The notes beneath the pieces were generated by a model, which did not search any database, had not been told where the DNA came from, and was given only the letters and a program-made list of their open reading frames with translations. The position numbers and the translations under genes are program-made. Shown piece after piece: positions 1 through 8,224 of a stretch of DNA of 64,000 nt. The stretch comes from Bradyrhizobium sp. LMTR 3 (GTDB taxonomy: Bacteria > Pseudomonadota > Alphaproteobacteria > Rhizobiales > Xanthobacteraceae). Where the stretch lies: contig NZ_MAXC01000051.1 of NCBI RefSeq assembly GCF_001693485.1, positions 1 to 64,000 on the forward strand, in the 5' to 3' direction. Each line of letters opens with the position of its first letter. The stretch's first letter is position 1.

Positions 1-337
1 TGTGGGCGACGATCGTCGTATTCGTGATCGTCACATTCCCGGTGCTGCCGGGGGCATAGATCTGAATAGTATCGGCGTGATCGCTCCCTTGTCCCGTCGA
101 TTCAAGGTACGAATTGCTGATGGTGACGTCTCCGTCACCGCCAATGCGCACACCTTCCCTTGAGCTAATACGCATATGGTCGAGGCTGAACGAGCCAAGA
201 CCGACAACGGACGCCGTGGAGCCAGTGTCCGTAATGCTCTTGTACGAAAGCGTTCCGCCATCTCTAAGCGTGACCGAACTCGAACTTGTAACACCGCTTA
301 ACAACGGGTCGTTCCAGCTCAGAGGGATGGCTGCCAT
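1..337 (-). CDS. Right-handed beta-helix-like protein, 3' end beyond window
   Basis: This reading frame stays open for 112 codons from an ATG at 337 to the window edge, so the C-terminus is missing. The start follows an AGGAGA ribosome-binding site at 345-350. The protein opens MAAIPLSWNDPLLSGVTS and has no signal peptide. It then shows short repeating strand-like units such as GDVTISNSYLE and GNVTITNTTIV, with regularly placed Ser, Thr, Asn and Gly. That pattern is typical of parallel beta-helix (pectate-lyase-like) proteins. Substrate and role cannot be judged from the fragment. The family is inferred from repeat texture only. Confidence 0.55.
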   Translation of the reverse strand, partial: MAAIPLSWNDPLLSGVTSSSSVTLRDGGTLSYKSITDTGSTASVVGLGSFSLDHMRISSREGVRIGGDGDVTISNSYLESTGQGSDHADTIQIYAPGSTGNVTITNTTIVAH

Positions 338-1100
338 CTAGTTTTCTCCTAGTAGCTTCGATCTAGTTTGACCCTGGCACGTACCGAACTTCGAATTGCG
401 GTGGCAACTGAAACGCGACATCTATTTCTCCCGGTCCCCGCATGCAGGGTAGAGGGAAGCTTCAATAAGCCCTTCCTCCGTAAACTCCGGGAGACGATAC
501 CCCAAGTGCGACTTTAGCTTGCGCAGCGCCAAGGAATTCGTCTTGGCCGATTGGCAGAGGCTTTTTTTAGACCATATCGGGGCTTGGCTAAGGCCATTGC
601 CCAAGTCAGAGGAGCATACCTCGACGTGCTCCACTAAATGGCTGATCCCGCCGTATTTTTTACGTTGTTGCAATCAGGCTACACTCGACGGAAATCTGCA
701 GATCGGCTTCCAGCAACGAGCCGCACGATAACCGCACCACATTAAATATCGCTTTCAACATCTTTCTTATTTTAAATAATATATTCCCGATGGCGGGAGT
801 GATTTAAATCGCGCGATATAGTTGTAATTGCTACGCGACCTCAACGAGTTGAGCCTTCGAGAGATCTAATAAGCACCCCTGGAATCGCGCGCTTGTTGCT
901 CAATCTGTTATTGGATTATTTGCCGTCGAGTGAGGTTCTGGTGATGCCGCCAACATCGTTCTCTGCCCCTCGGCAACAACTCTGCACATTTCCTGCTCCC
1001 TCTGCTGTTTAGAGTAAGAAGCACTGTGCGAACCTCGGCCAAACCTTGCCGAGAAATTCGAAAGGTCGTGTTCTGAGACTGTTCCAAAAACGAATCGGCT
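338..1100. other. Gene-poor stretch beside the recombinase element
   Basis: No convincing gene was found. The longest minus-strand frame (about 422-673, 83 codons) would need a TTG start and has no clear ribosome-binding site or recognisable domain. About 740-900 is AT-rich compared with the surrounding DNA. The stretch lies between the beta-helix gene and the truncated tctA copy. It may be the original DNA downstream of tctA before an insertion, or degraded mobile DNA. Confidence 0.5.
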
Positions 1101-1263
1101 TACGCCTTCGCCGGCCGCAACATGCGCGTGACACTGCCGAACGCCTTGTCGATGACGGGCCAGAACAGCAACACGATCGCCAGTGTCGTGATCGAGCCGA
1201 CCAGGCCGTTCGACCAGACACCTTCAAATCGCCGCCGGCGCCGATCATCGACTGGCGGAACGC
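1101..1263 (-). pseudogene. Duplicated, frameshifted 3' end of tctA
   Basis: This block repeats 3351-3514 in the same orientation, with one deleted base (near 1218) and about three substitutions. It encodes the last ~54 codons of TctA. The deletion breaks the frame near the GGDLKV region, after which the tail DKAFGSVTRMLRPAKA continues in another frame. Identity begins exactly at the stop codon, which is TAA here and TAG in the intact gene. No start or upstream coding sequence is present, so this is a remnant and not a gene. Confidence 0.9.
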
Positions 1264-1375
1264 GCGAGCCAATTCTAAGTCTTCCATTCCTTCTACTCCG
1301 GGCTTCTGATGCGTGCTAGACTGCTAGCTAGGGAAGCGGCTGTCTTTAGCTGCCGCGCTCCCGGAGCGTTGATCC

Positions 1376-2956
1376 ATGGTCAATGCGCTCGTTATCCGCA
1401 GCAATACACAACTGGCAAAAGTCCAGGAGGCGCTTCGCGCGGCGCAGTACGTGCGCATGTCAACGGATAACCAGAAGTACTCTCCAGAGAACCAGCGAAC
1501 GGTGATCGCTGCCTATGCCGCGCAGCGTGGGTTCTCAATCGTGCGCAGCTATGCGGACGAAGGTCGCAGCGGCCTTACGATTTCCGGCCGAGACGGTCTG
1601 AATGCTCTGATCCGGGATGTTCAAAGCGGGCACGCGGATTTTGATTGCATTCTGGTGTACGATGTCAGCCGCTGGGGACGATTTCAAGATGTAGATGAGA
1701 GCGCCTATTACGAGTTCATTTGCAAGCGAGCTGGCATCACCGTTCACTACTGCGAAGAGGATTTTGAGAATGATGGCAGCTTGGCCTCGATCCTTCTGAA
1801 GAGCGTGAGTCGCGTTGAAGCTGCAAACTTTAGCAGGAGACTTTCAAAGCGAATCTTCCTCGCACAGAGTCATGGGGTAACTTTGGGGTTCTGGCGCGGG
1901 GGGCCGGCCTCTTACGGCTACCGCCGGCAAGCCGTCGATGAAAGAGGCGCACGGCGCGCTTTGCTCAAACCCGGAGAACAGAAGCATTTCAGGAGCGAAC
2001 GCGTCATCCTCGTTCCCGGGCCGAAGCACGAAATCGAGGTTGTTAGACGCATATTCAGGGACTTTGCCATTCGCAAGAAGACAAGAACAGAAATCGCGAA
2101 CGAACTGAATGCACGGGGGATTTATAATTCGCGAGGACATCCTTGGCAGATGCAGTCGATCAATGTTCTGTTGAGAAATGAGGTATACCTCGGCCACAAC
2201 GTCTTCAATCGTCGCTCATGCAAACTTCTGCAGAAGTCTGTCAAAAATCCGCGTGAGATGTGGATTCGGCACGACAGTGCATTCAAACCGATTGTCTCGC
2301 AGGCGCTTTTTGACAAGGCACAGTCGGCACTCTTGAAATTGGATCGGGGCCGAAAAGTTAGTGATGAAGATCTTCTCAACAAATTGAGGAGGCTCTGGCG
2401 AAGAAAAGGCCGGCTCTCCTCGATAATCCTGCAAAATTCAAAGGGCAGCCCAAGTTGGGCTACCTATCCGCGCCGGTTTGGCTCACTAATGAACGCTTAC
2501 AAGCTGATTGGCTATGATCCGGCCCCACAGTATCACTACGCGGAGACCGGGGCGAAAATTGACGCGATCATTCGCGCGGCAGCAAACGATATCGTATCCC
2601 ACCTTCGAACAATCGACGAAACCACCAACTTCCTGCCCGAACTCAATTTGATCTCTTCAAGCAATTTCACAATGGTCATTGCCGTCGCGTGGTCTGTAGC
2701 CGATGGTGCGCCAGCAGGCCGGCGCTCGCGACGCTGGGAAGTAAGGAAGATCAAGTATTGCCGATCAGATCTCACCTTGGTCATCAGAATGGACAAGTCG
2801 AATACTGAAATTCAGGATTACTTCCTACTTCCGACGGCCAACCTACCTTTAACCAAAGATCGCAAGAAGCTTCGTATCTCAGATCGGGTTTTCGGCGAAT
2901 TCGGTCATAAGAACTTCAAGTCCGTGTTGCGTGCGTTACGTGGAAGGCTGTCATGA
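1376..2956 (+). CDS. Serine recombinase (resolvase plus recombinase domains)
   Basis: A 526-residue site-specific recombinase of the serine family. The N-terminal resolvase domain (about 25-165) carries the catalytic motif YVRMSTDNQ with Ser29 as predicted nucleophile, followed by DVSRWGRF with the expected active-site arginines. A recombinase DNA-binding domain follows at about 165-330 (GPASYGYRR, EIANELNARGIYNSRGHPW, NEVYLGHNVFNR). The basic C-terminal part has no recognised motif. The gene lies between the two copies of the tctA 3' end and converges on a small membrane-protein gene 10 bp away. It could be the integrase of a very small element or the remains of a larger one. Confidence 0.9.
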   Translation: MVNALVIRSNTQLAKVQEALRAAQYVRMSTDNQKYSPENQRTVIAAYAAQRGFSIVRSYADEGRSGLTISGRDGLNALIRDVQSGHADFDCILVYDVSRWGRFQDVDESAYYEFICKRAGITVHYCEEDFENDGSLASILLKSVSRVEAANFSRRLSKRIFLAQSHGVTLGFWRGGPASYGYRRQAVDERGARRALLKPGEQKHFRSERVILVPGPKHEIEVVRRIFRDFAIRKKTRTEIANELNARGIYNSRGHPWQMQSINVLLRNEVYLGHNVFNRRSCKLLQKSVKNPREMWIRHDSAFKPIVSQALFDKAQSALLKLDRGRKVSDEDLLNKLRRLWRRKGRLSSIILQNSKGSPSWATYPRRFGSLMNAYKLIGYDPAPQYHYAETGAKIDAIIRAAANDIVSHLRTIDETTNFLPELNLISSSNFTMVIAVAWSVADGAPAGRRSRRWEVRKIKYCRSDLTLVIRMDKSNTEIQDYFLLPTANLPLTKDRKKLRISDRVFGEFGHKNFKSVLRALRGRLS

Positions 2957-2966
2957 GCCTGAATCG

Positions 2967-3188
2967 TCATTTCGCTTGAAGCCAAAATATTAGCTTTTTC
3001 TCCCATAGCGCTAGGCAAACCGTCGCTAACGCCACTAGAAGTCCGCTTACAAGGTAGGTCCGAGGACGGACGGCCGCGATTGACCGGAGATAAAGGAAGG
3101 CACCCAACACCTTGCCGTAGTTTCTTCGGAAGTCGCCGTTGAGTTTTGATAGAGCGACAAGATCAGAAGAGTGATCGTGATCGGACAT
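2967..3188 (-). CDS. Small single-pass membrane protein, unknown function
   Basis: A 73-residue protein starting MSDHDHSSDLVALSK. The ATG at 3188 was chosen over a longer frame because AAGGAG sits nine bases upstream. The N-terminal half is polar and charged. One hydrophobic segment (TYLVSGLLVALATVCLAL) lies near the C-terminus, followed by a basic end. This suggests a tail-anchored or small inner-membrane protein. It converges with the serine recombinase and lies inside the putative element. No family was recognised. Confidence 0.6.
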   Translation of the reverse strand: MSDHDHSSDLVALSKLNGDFRRNYGKVLGAFLYLRSIAAVRPRTYLVSGLLVALATVCLALWEKKLIFWLQAK

Positions 3189-3233
3189 CAAGCGGATCTC
3201 CTTGGGAAGCAACCAAGGTGCCTTATAGACCAC

Positions 3234-3253
3234 TGATTTGCCCGACGAGTCAA
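3234..3253 (+). repeat. Isolated copy of the TTTGCCCGAC repeat core
   Basis: The 20-mer tgatttgcccgacgagtcaa differs at only one or two positions from 53813-53832 and 53984-54003, and more loosely resembles 54342-54361. Here only the core is present, without the hairpin arm. It lies just upstream of the small membrane-protein gene, inside the putative recombinase element. Confidence 0.6.
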
Positions 3254-3349
3254 TTGGTATTTCTGATTTTCAGAAATAACGAAAAGCATGGTGGCCGCCC
3301 GTTGCTAGTCCATCGCGAATGCTGTTCTGAAAGCCGTCTATACGTCTTG

Positions 3350-4861
3350 CTACGCCTTCGCCGGCCGCAACATGCGCGTGACACTGCCGAACGCCTTGTC
3401 GATGACGGGCCAGAACAGCAACACGATCGCCAGTGTCGTGATCGAGCCGACCAGGCCGTTCGACCAGAACACCTTCAAATCGCCGCCGGCACCGATCATC
3501 GAGAGGCGGAACGCATCCTCGGCGCGGTTGCCGAGCACCAGCGCCAGCGTGAACGGCGCGAGCGGAATGCCGATCTTCTTGAAGACGTAACCGACGACGC
3601 CGAAGCCCAGCATCAGCCAGATGTCGAACATCGCGTTCTGGATCGCATAGGCGCCGATCGCGCAGGACACCACGATCATCGGCGCCACCGCCGCAAACGG
3701 CACCCGCAAGACGGATGCGAAAATCGGCACCGTCGTCAGCACCAGCACGAGGCCGACGACATTGCCGAGATACATCGATGCAATCAGCCCCCAGACGAAA
3801 TCCTTGTGCTCGACGAACAGCAGCGGCCCGGGATTGAGCCCCCACACCATCAAACCGCCGAGCAGGATTGCCGCGGTGCCCGACCCCGGGATGCCGAGCG
3901 CGAGCATCGGCAACAGCGCCGCCGTGCCGGAGGCATGCGCCGCAGTCTCCGGCGCGAACACGCCCTCGATGCGTCCCTTGCCAAAACTGTCCTGGTCCTT
4001 GGAGAAGCGCTTGGCCAGGTTATAGCCCATGAAGGACGCAGCAATTGCGCCGCCCGGCGTAATGCCGAGCCAGCAGCCGATGAAGGACGAGCGGAACAGC
4101 GTCACCCAGTATTTCGGCAGGTCCTTCCAGACCGACAGCACGACGCGCAAGGAGATGCCGGCGGCGTGGCCGCGCAGCGCCAGCCGCTCCTCCATCGTGA
4201 GCAGGATCTCGCTGATACCGAACAGACCGATCACCGCGACCAGGAAGTTGACGCCGCGCAGCAACTCCGCCGAATCGAAGGTCATGCGCAACTGGCCAGA
4301 TACGGTGTCCATACCGATTCCCGCGAGCAAGAGACCGAGCGACATCGAAATGACGGTCTTGTGCTTGGCCTCCCGGCCGAGCCCGACAAAGGAGCAGAAG
4401 GTGAGCAGATACACCGCGAAGAATTCGGGTGGCCCAAATCTCAGTGCGAACGACGAGATCATCGGCGCCAGAAACGTGATCAGCATCACCGCGACCAGCG
4501 AGCCGATGAACGACGAAGTGAAGGCCGCGGTCAGCGCTTCCGCCGCCCTGCCCTGCTGTGCCATCGGGTAACCGTCGAAGGTGGTCGCAACCGACCAGGC
4601 TTCGCCTGGAATGTTGAACAGGATCGAGGTGATGGCGCCGCCGAACAGCGCACCCCAGTAGATGCAGGACAGCATCACGATCGCCGAGGTCGGGTCCATC
4701 GTAAACGTCAGCGGCAGCAGGATCGCAACCCCGTTCGGACCGCCGAGGCCTGGCAGCACGCCGACGAAAATGCCGAGCACCAGCCCGGTCATCATCAGGA
4801 GCAGCGTCTTCCAGGTCAGCAGCACGGCGAAGCCGTGCATCAAGAGGCCCAAAGCTTCCAT
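3350..4861 (-). CDS. tctA: Tripartite tricarboxylate transporter permease TctA
   Basis: A 503-residue inner-membrane protein with about 11-12 hydrophobic segments. It is the large permease of a tripartite tricarboxylate transporter, a secondary importer driven by an ion gradient and fed by a periplasmic TctC/Bug protein. Family hallmarks include GVLPGLGGPNGVAILLPLTF near the N-terminus and TPGGAIAASFMGYNLAKRFS in the middle. It lies 36 bp behind tctB and probably ends the mtnP-mtnA-tctB-tctA transcript. Its last ~54 codons are duplicated at 1101-1263. The substrate cannot be read from sequence. Confidence 0.95.
   Translation of the reverse strand: MEALGLLMHGFAVLLTWKTLLLMMTGLVLGIFVGVLPGLGGPNGVAILLPLTFTMDPTSAIVMLSCIYWGALFGGAITSILFNIPGEAWSVATTFDGYPMAQQGRAAEALTAAFTSSFIGSLVAVMLITFLAPMISSFALRFGPPEFFAVYLLTFCSFVGLGREAKHKTVISMSLGLLLAGIGMDTVSGQLRMTFDSAELLRGVNFLVAVIGLFGISEILLTMEERLALRGHAAGISLRVVLSVWKDLPKYWVTLFRSSFIGCWLGITPGGAIAASFMGYNLAKRFSKDQDSFGKGRIEGVFAPETAAHASGTAALLPMLALGIPGSGTAAILLGGLMVWGLNPGPLLFVEHKDFVWGLIASMYLGNVVGLVLVLTTVPIFASVLRVPFAAVAPMIVVSCAIGAYAIQNAMFDIWLMLGFGVVGYVFKKIGIPLAPFTLALVLGNRAEDAFRLSMIGAGGDLKVFWSNGLVGSITTLAIVLLFWPVIDKAFGSVTRMLRPAKA
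3351..3514. repeat. Right copy of the 163-bp direct repeat (tctA 3' end)
   Basis: This is the intact counterpart of the block at 1101-1263, in the same orientation and about 97% identical by eye. Its left boundary coincides with the tctA stop codon. The two copies bracket about 2.1 kb holding the recombinase and the small membrane-protein gene. This is the arrangement expected of attachment sites when an element integrates into a gene end and restores it. Confidence 0.8.
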
Positions 4862-4897
4862 TTACGGGGCTTCCATGGCGTGTGTCCCACCGACCGG

Positions 4898-5440
4898 TTA
4901 GCGGCCGAGCGCCGCTTCGAGCGGGCCCTTTGGCATGATGACGTCGAAGGCGACGTCGAAGGTCACGAACATCGCAGCGGTGAACACGAAGGCGGTGAGC
5001 AGCGACTTCCACAATGCGATCTTGCCGACCAGCCGCATGAAGCAGGAGATCAAAAGGAAGCTTGCGACATAGAGCCCGAGGAATTGCGTGGCGAGGCAGA
5101 ACAGAACCGTCGGCACGAACACGGCCATCACGCGGCGAAGCTGCGCTTGCGTCACGAAGGATTCGGAGGATTCCCGGCGCGACAGGAACGCCGCAACCAG
5201 GCCGTAGAGGCTGGCGCCACCGAGGATGATCGACAGGTAGAACGGAAAATAGCCGGGCTGCGGACCGGTGGATTCCCAGCCGGCGCCCGTTCGCCAGTTA
5301 TCGTACCCGAGCGTCAGCGCAAGCGCGAGAAGCAGAAGGCAGACGACCACGTCGACCACCCGAACGCTCGCCATCTGAGGCGAGTCCGCCTCCGGCGCGG
5401 TCGGATCCTCGACGACGATTTCGATGTCGGTATTGGACAT
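4898..5440 (-). CDS. tctB: Tripartite tricarboxylate transporter small permease TctB
   Basis: About 180 residues from the chosen start MSNTDIEIVVED. A longer frame reaches back into mtnA and was not preferred. Four hydrophobic segments are visible (VVDVVVCLLLLALALTLG; YFPFYLSIILGGASLYGL; VMAVFVPTVLFCLATQFLG; LLTAFVFTAAMFVTFDVAF), matching the four-helix TctB family. It sits 61 bp after mtnA and 36 bp before tctA on the same strand. The ribosome-binding site at the chosen start is weak, so the exact N-terminus is uncertain. Confidence 0.88.
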   Translation of the reverse strand: MSNTDIEIVVEDPTAPEADSPQMASVRVVDVVVCLLLLALALTLGYDNWRTGAGWESTGPQPGYFPFYLSIILGGASLYGLVAAFLSRRESSESFVTQAQLRRVMAVFVPTVLFCLATQFLGLYVASFLLISCFMRLVGKIALWKSLLTAFVFTAAMFVTFDVAFDVIMPKGPLEAALGR

Positions 5441-5501
5441 GGAGACGGGGCCCCCCCGGTACGACAGTCCTGAATGGGGATACGTGCCGACGTCGCCGGC
5501 G

Positions 5502-6605
5502 TCAATGTCCGGCGCTGCGCTCCGGGAATGCGCTCGCAAGTGCAGCACGATCGGGCCGCAGCAGACCGCGTTCTGTGATCAAGCCCGTCACCAGCCGCGC
5601 CGGCGTGACGTCGAAGGCGTAATTGGCAACCGGCGAGCCGTCGGGAACCACGCGCACGGTCTCGACACGCCCGTCGGCGGTGCGGCCGGTCATGGTCGCC
5701 ACCTCCTCGGTGCTGCGCTGTTCGATCGGAATCTGCCTGATGCCGTCGTCGATGCTGAAATCGATGGTGGGCGACGGCAGTGCAACATAGAACGGCACGC
5801 CGTTGTCGTGGGCGGCGAGCGCCTTCAGATAGGTCCCGATCTTGTTGCAGACATCGCCACTGGCCGTCACCCGGTCGGTGCCGACGATCGCGAGATCGAC
5901 CATGTGGTGCTGCATCAGATGGCCGCCAGTGTTGTCGGGGATCACCGTGTGCGGCACGCCGTGGTGCCCGAGTTCCCAGGCAGTCAGCGAAGCGCCCTGG
6001 TTGCGCGGCCGGGTCTCGTCGACCCAGACATGGACCTTCAGGCCGCTATCATGGGCAAGGTAGATGGGCGCGGTGGCCGTGCCCCAGTCCACCGTCGCGA
6101 GCCAGCCGGCGTTGCAATGGGTCAGGATATTGATCGGCTCGCCCAGCTGCTTCGTTGCCGAGATCTGTTCGATCAGCGCCAGGCCATGCCGGCCGATCCC
6201 CTGGTTGATCGCGACGTCCTCATCGGCGACTTCGCCGGCGCGCTGGTAGGCCGCCGCGACGCGTTCCGACGCTGGCAGCGGCCGAAGCAAGCGCGCCATC
6301 TCGTCGAGCGCCCATTTCAGGTTGATCGCCGTCGGCCGTGCGGCCAGCAGCATGGCATAGGCCCCATCGAGCGCCGCATCGGAAGCGTCGGTGCGCATGG
6401 CGAGTGCCATGCCGTAAGCCGCAGTCGCGCCGATCAGCGGCGCGCCGCGTACCAGCATCGAGCGGATGGCCTCGGTCGCGTCCGCGGCGCTCGCAATATG
6501 CGCCACCACGAATTCATGCGGCAATCGCCGCTGGTCGATCGCACCGACCGTCCAGCCGTCGTCCTCAAGCCAGATGCTGCGAAAATGCCGGCCATCGACC
6601 TTCAT
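5502..6605 (-). CDS. mtnA: S-methyl-5-thioribose-1-phosphate isomerase
   Basis: A 367-residue cytosolic enzyme that isomerises 5-methylthioribose-1-phosphate to 5-methylthioribulose-1-phosphate in methylthioadenosine salvage. Supporting motifs are RGAPLIGATAAYG, ILTHCNAGWLATVDWGTA (active-site Cys region), DETRPRNQG, and GTDRVTASGDVCNKIGT with the conserved Asp and Asn-Lys. The start MKVDGRHF overlaps the mtnP stop as ATGA, so translation is probably coupled. The next genes encode a transporter, and the usual mtnB/C/D genes are not nearby; a class II aldolase lies across the divergent promoter instead. Confidence 0.95.
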   Translation of the reverse strand: MKVDGRHFRSIWLEDDGWTVGAIDQRRLPHEFVVAHIASAADATEAIRSMLVRGAPLIGATAAYGMALAMRTDASDAALDGAYAMLLAARPTAINLKWALDEMARLLRPLPASERVAAAYQRAGEVADEDVAINQGIGRHGLALIEQISATKQLGEPINILTHCNAGWLATVDWGTATAPIYLAHDSGLKVHVWVDETRPRNQGASLTAWELGHHGVPHTVIPDNTGGHLMQHHMVDLAIVGTDRVTASGDVCNKIGTYLKALAAHDNGVPFYVALPSPTIDFSIDDGIRQIPIEQRSTEEVATMTGRTADGRVETVRVVPDGSPVANYAFDVTPARLVTGLITERGLLRPDRAALASAFPERSAGH

Positions 6606-7477
6606 GAGTTCAACACCCTCCCCGCCACCGCATCGAGCTTGGCGAGCAATTCTGCATCGCGCGCTTCCGGCGCCGTGATCAGGGCGGTGTCCAGCGCCTT
6701 GTCCGAGCCGATCGGGCACGGCTCATGCTCGCGCGGGAAATCCCGGGCGAGACGCGCAACCAGCGCCTTGGCCTTGCCGGCATTCGAGTTCAGCACGCGA
6801 ATGATGTCCTGCACGGTGACCGCCTCATGATGAGGATGCCAGCAATCGTAATCGGTGACCATCGCCACGCTGGCGTAGCAGATCTCGGCTTCACGGGCGA
6901 GTTTTGCCTCGGGCATGTTGGTCATGCCGATCACCGAATGACCCTGCGCCTTATATATCAGGCTCTCCGCGAGGCTGGAGAACTGCGGCCCTTCCATGCA
7001 GACATAGGTACCGCCCCGCACCGCCGCGATCCCCTCAGCCTCGGCCGCTGCCGCCAGATGCACGTGCAGCCGCGGCGAAACCGGATGGGCCATCGAAACA
7101 TGGGCGACGCAGCCCTTGCCGAAAAACGAAGTCTCACGGCGATAGGTGCGGTCGACGAACTGATCGACCAGCACAAACGTGCCGGGCGGCAGTTCCTCCT
7201 TGTACGAGCCGCAGGCCGACAGCGAAACCAGGTCGGTGACCCCTGCCCGTTTCAGCACGTCGATATTGGCGCGGTAGTTGATGTCGGAGGGCGAGAGCAC
7301 ATGCCCCTTGCCATGGCGCGGCAGGAACGCGACCGGCAGCCCGGCGACGATGCCGCGCATCAGTGGCGCGGACGGCTCGCCCCAAGGGCTCTCGATGGTT
7401 TCCTCGCGGACGTCCTCCAGCCCCGGCAGGTCGTAGATGCCGGATCCACCGATGATGCCAAGCACGGCGCGCGTCAT
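6602..7477 (-). CDS. mtnP: S-methyl-5'-thioadenosine phosphorylase
   Basis: A 291-residue phosphorylase that converts 5'-methylthioadenosine and phosphate to adenine and methylthioribose-1-phosphate. Visible family motifs are GIIGGSGIYD (phosphate loop), FLPRHGKGH, EGPQFSS, and GMTNMPEAKLAREAE in the substrate pocket. The ATG at 7477 was chosen because GGGAGAAG lies just upstream; an alternative GTG start at 7489 would use that sequence as coding. The gene is first in the mtnP-mtnA-tctB-tctA row and faces the aldolase gene across about 90 bp. Confidence 0.95.
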   Translation of the reverse strand: MTRAVLGIIGGSGIYDLPGLEDVREETIESPWGEPSAPLMRGIVAGLPVAFLPRHGKGHVLSPSDINYRANIDVLKRAGVTDLVSLSACGSYKEELPPGTFVLVDQFVDRTYRRETSFFGKGCVAHVSMAHPVSPRLHVHLAAAAEAEGIAAVRGGTYVCMEGPQFSSLAESLIYKAQGHSVIGMTNMPEAKLAREAEICYASVAMVTDYDCWHPHHEAVTVQDIIRVLNSNAGKAKALVARLARDFPREHEPCPIGSDKALDTALITAPEARDAELLAKLDAVAGRVLNS

Positions 7478-7568
7478 GACTTCTCCCACTTACGATTACA
7501 CGCAAGATGTTCGACTATACCGCGACGCAATATTCAAGCATTGTCCGCGGGCTGCAAGAGGGTTCGAA
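7478..7568. promoter_or_regulatory. Divergent promoter region mtnP / class II aldolase
   Basis: Ninety-one bases separate the start codons of mtnP (minus) and the aldolase (plus), so both transcripts probably start here. No clear operator or riboswitch fold was seen. The shared spacer suggests joint control of the three methylthio-salvage genes. Confidence 0.45.
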
Positions 7569-8219
7569 ATGCCGACCACGAAAGACAGGGAAAAACGCCA
7601 GTCGATCATCGATGCCTGCCTGCGCATGACTGCGCTCGGCATCAACCAGGGGACGTCGGGCAATATCAGCCTGCGCCATGGCGACGGCATGCTGATCACG
7701 CCGACCAGCACGCCCTACGAGGCGATGAAGCCCGAGCAGATCGTCTATATGCACCTCGACGGCAACCACGACCCCGCCCAGCGCCCTTCGAGCGAGTGGC
7801 GATTTCACCGCGACATCCTCAAGGCCCGCCCGGAGGTGCAGGCGATCGTCCACGCCCATCCGCCCTATTCGACCATGCTGGCGATCATGGGCATGGAGAT
7901 TCCGCCGGTGCACTACATGGTGGCCGTCGCCGGTGGCGACACCATACGCTGCGCGCCGTATGCGACCTTCGGCACCCAAGAGCTCTCCGAACACGCCGTC
8001 CGCGCGCTGGAGGGACGGCTGGCCTGCCTGCTCGAACATCACGGCATGATCGCGATCGGGCCGTCGCTGGCAAAGGCGATGTGGCTTGCGGTCGAGGTCG
8101 AAACGCTGGCGCGGCAATATCACGGCTGCCTGCAAATCGGCACGCCGCCATTGCTGTCAAGTGCGGAAATCGAAAAAGTCCGCCTCCGCATGGCCGGATA
8201 CGGCCACGCGGAGGAGTAA
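7569..8219 (+). CDS. Class II aldolase, probable methylthioribulose-1-P aldolase
   Basis: A 216-residue protein of the fuculose-phosphate aldolase / AraD family, matching the usual length. The start MPTTKDREKR follows an AAGAGGG site; a longer frame overlaps mtnP. Motifs include NQGTSGNISLR, SSEWRFHRDI (catalytic Glu region), IVHAHPPYSTMLA (zinc-binding His-x-His) and LLEHHGMIAIG (third zinc His). Next to mtnP and mtnA it most likely cleaves 5-methylthioribulose-1-phosphate to DHAP and methylthioacetaldehyde, as in the DHAP shunt of Rhodospirillum rubrum. A sugar-phosphate aldolase role is the alternative. The specific substrate is inferred from context. Confidence 0.85.
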   Translation: MPTTKDREKRQSIIDACLRMTALGINQGTSGNISLRHGDGMLITPTSTPYEAMKPEQIVYMHLDGNHDPAQRPSSEWRFHRDILKARPEVQAIVHAHPPYSTMLAIMGMEIPPVHYMVAVAGGDTIRCAPYATFGTQELSEHAVRALEGRLACLLEHHGMIAIGPSLAKAMWLAVEVETLARQYHGCLQIGTPPLLSSAEIEKVRLRMAGYGHAEE

Positions 8220-8224
8220 GCGCG

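Noticed and set aside
422..673. An 83-codon minus-strand frame in the left gap
   Set aside because: Needs a TTG start, has no clear ribosome-binding site and matches no known domain.
1101..3514. Integration at a tRNA gene
   Set aside because: No tRNA-like cloverleaf was found at either end; the duplicated sequence is protein-coding (tctA 3' end).
3146..5473. A 775-codon plus-strand frame over tctA and tctB
   Set aside because: It is antisense to two well-conserved membrane-protein genes and its translation is rich in Arg, Gln, His and Asp without any domain, typical of GC-rich shadow frames.
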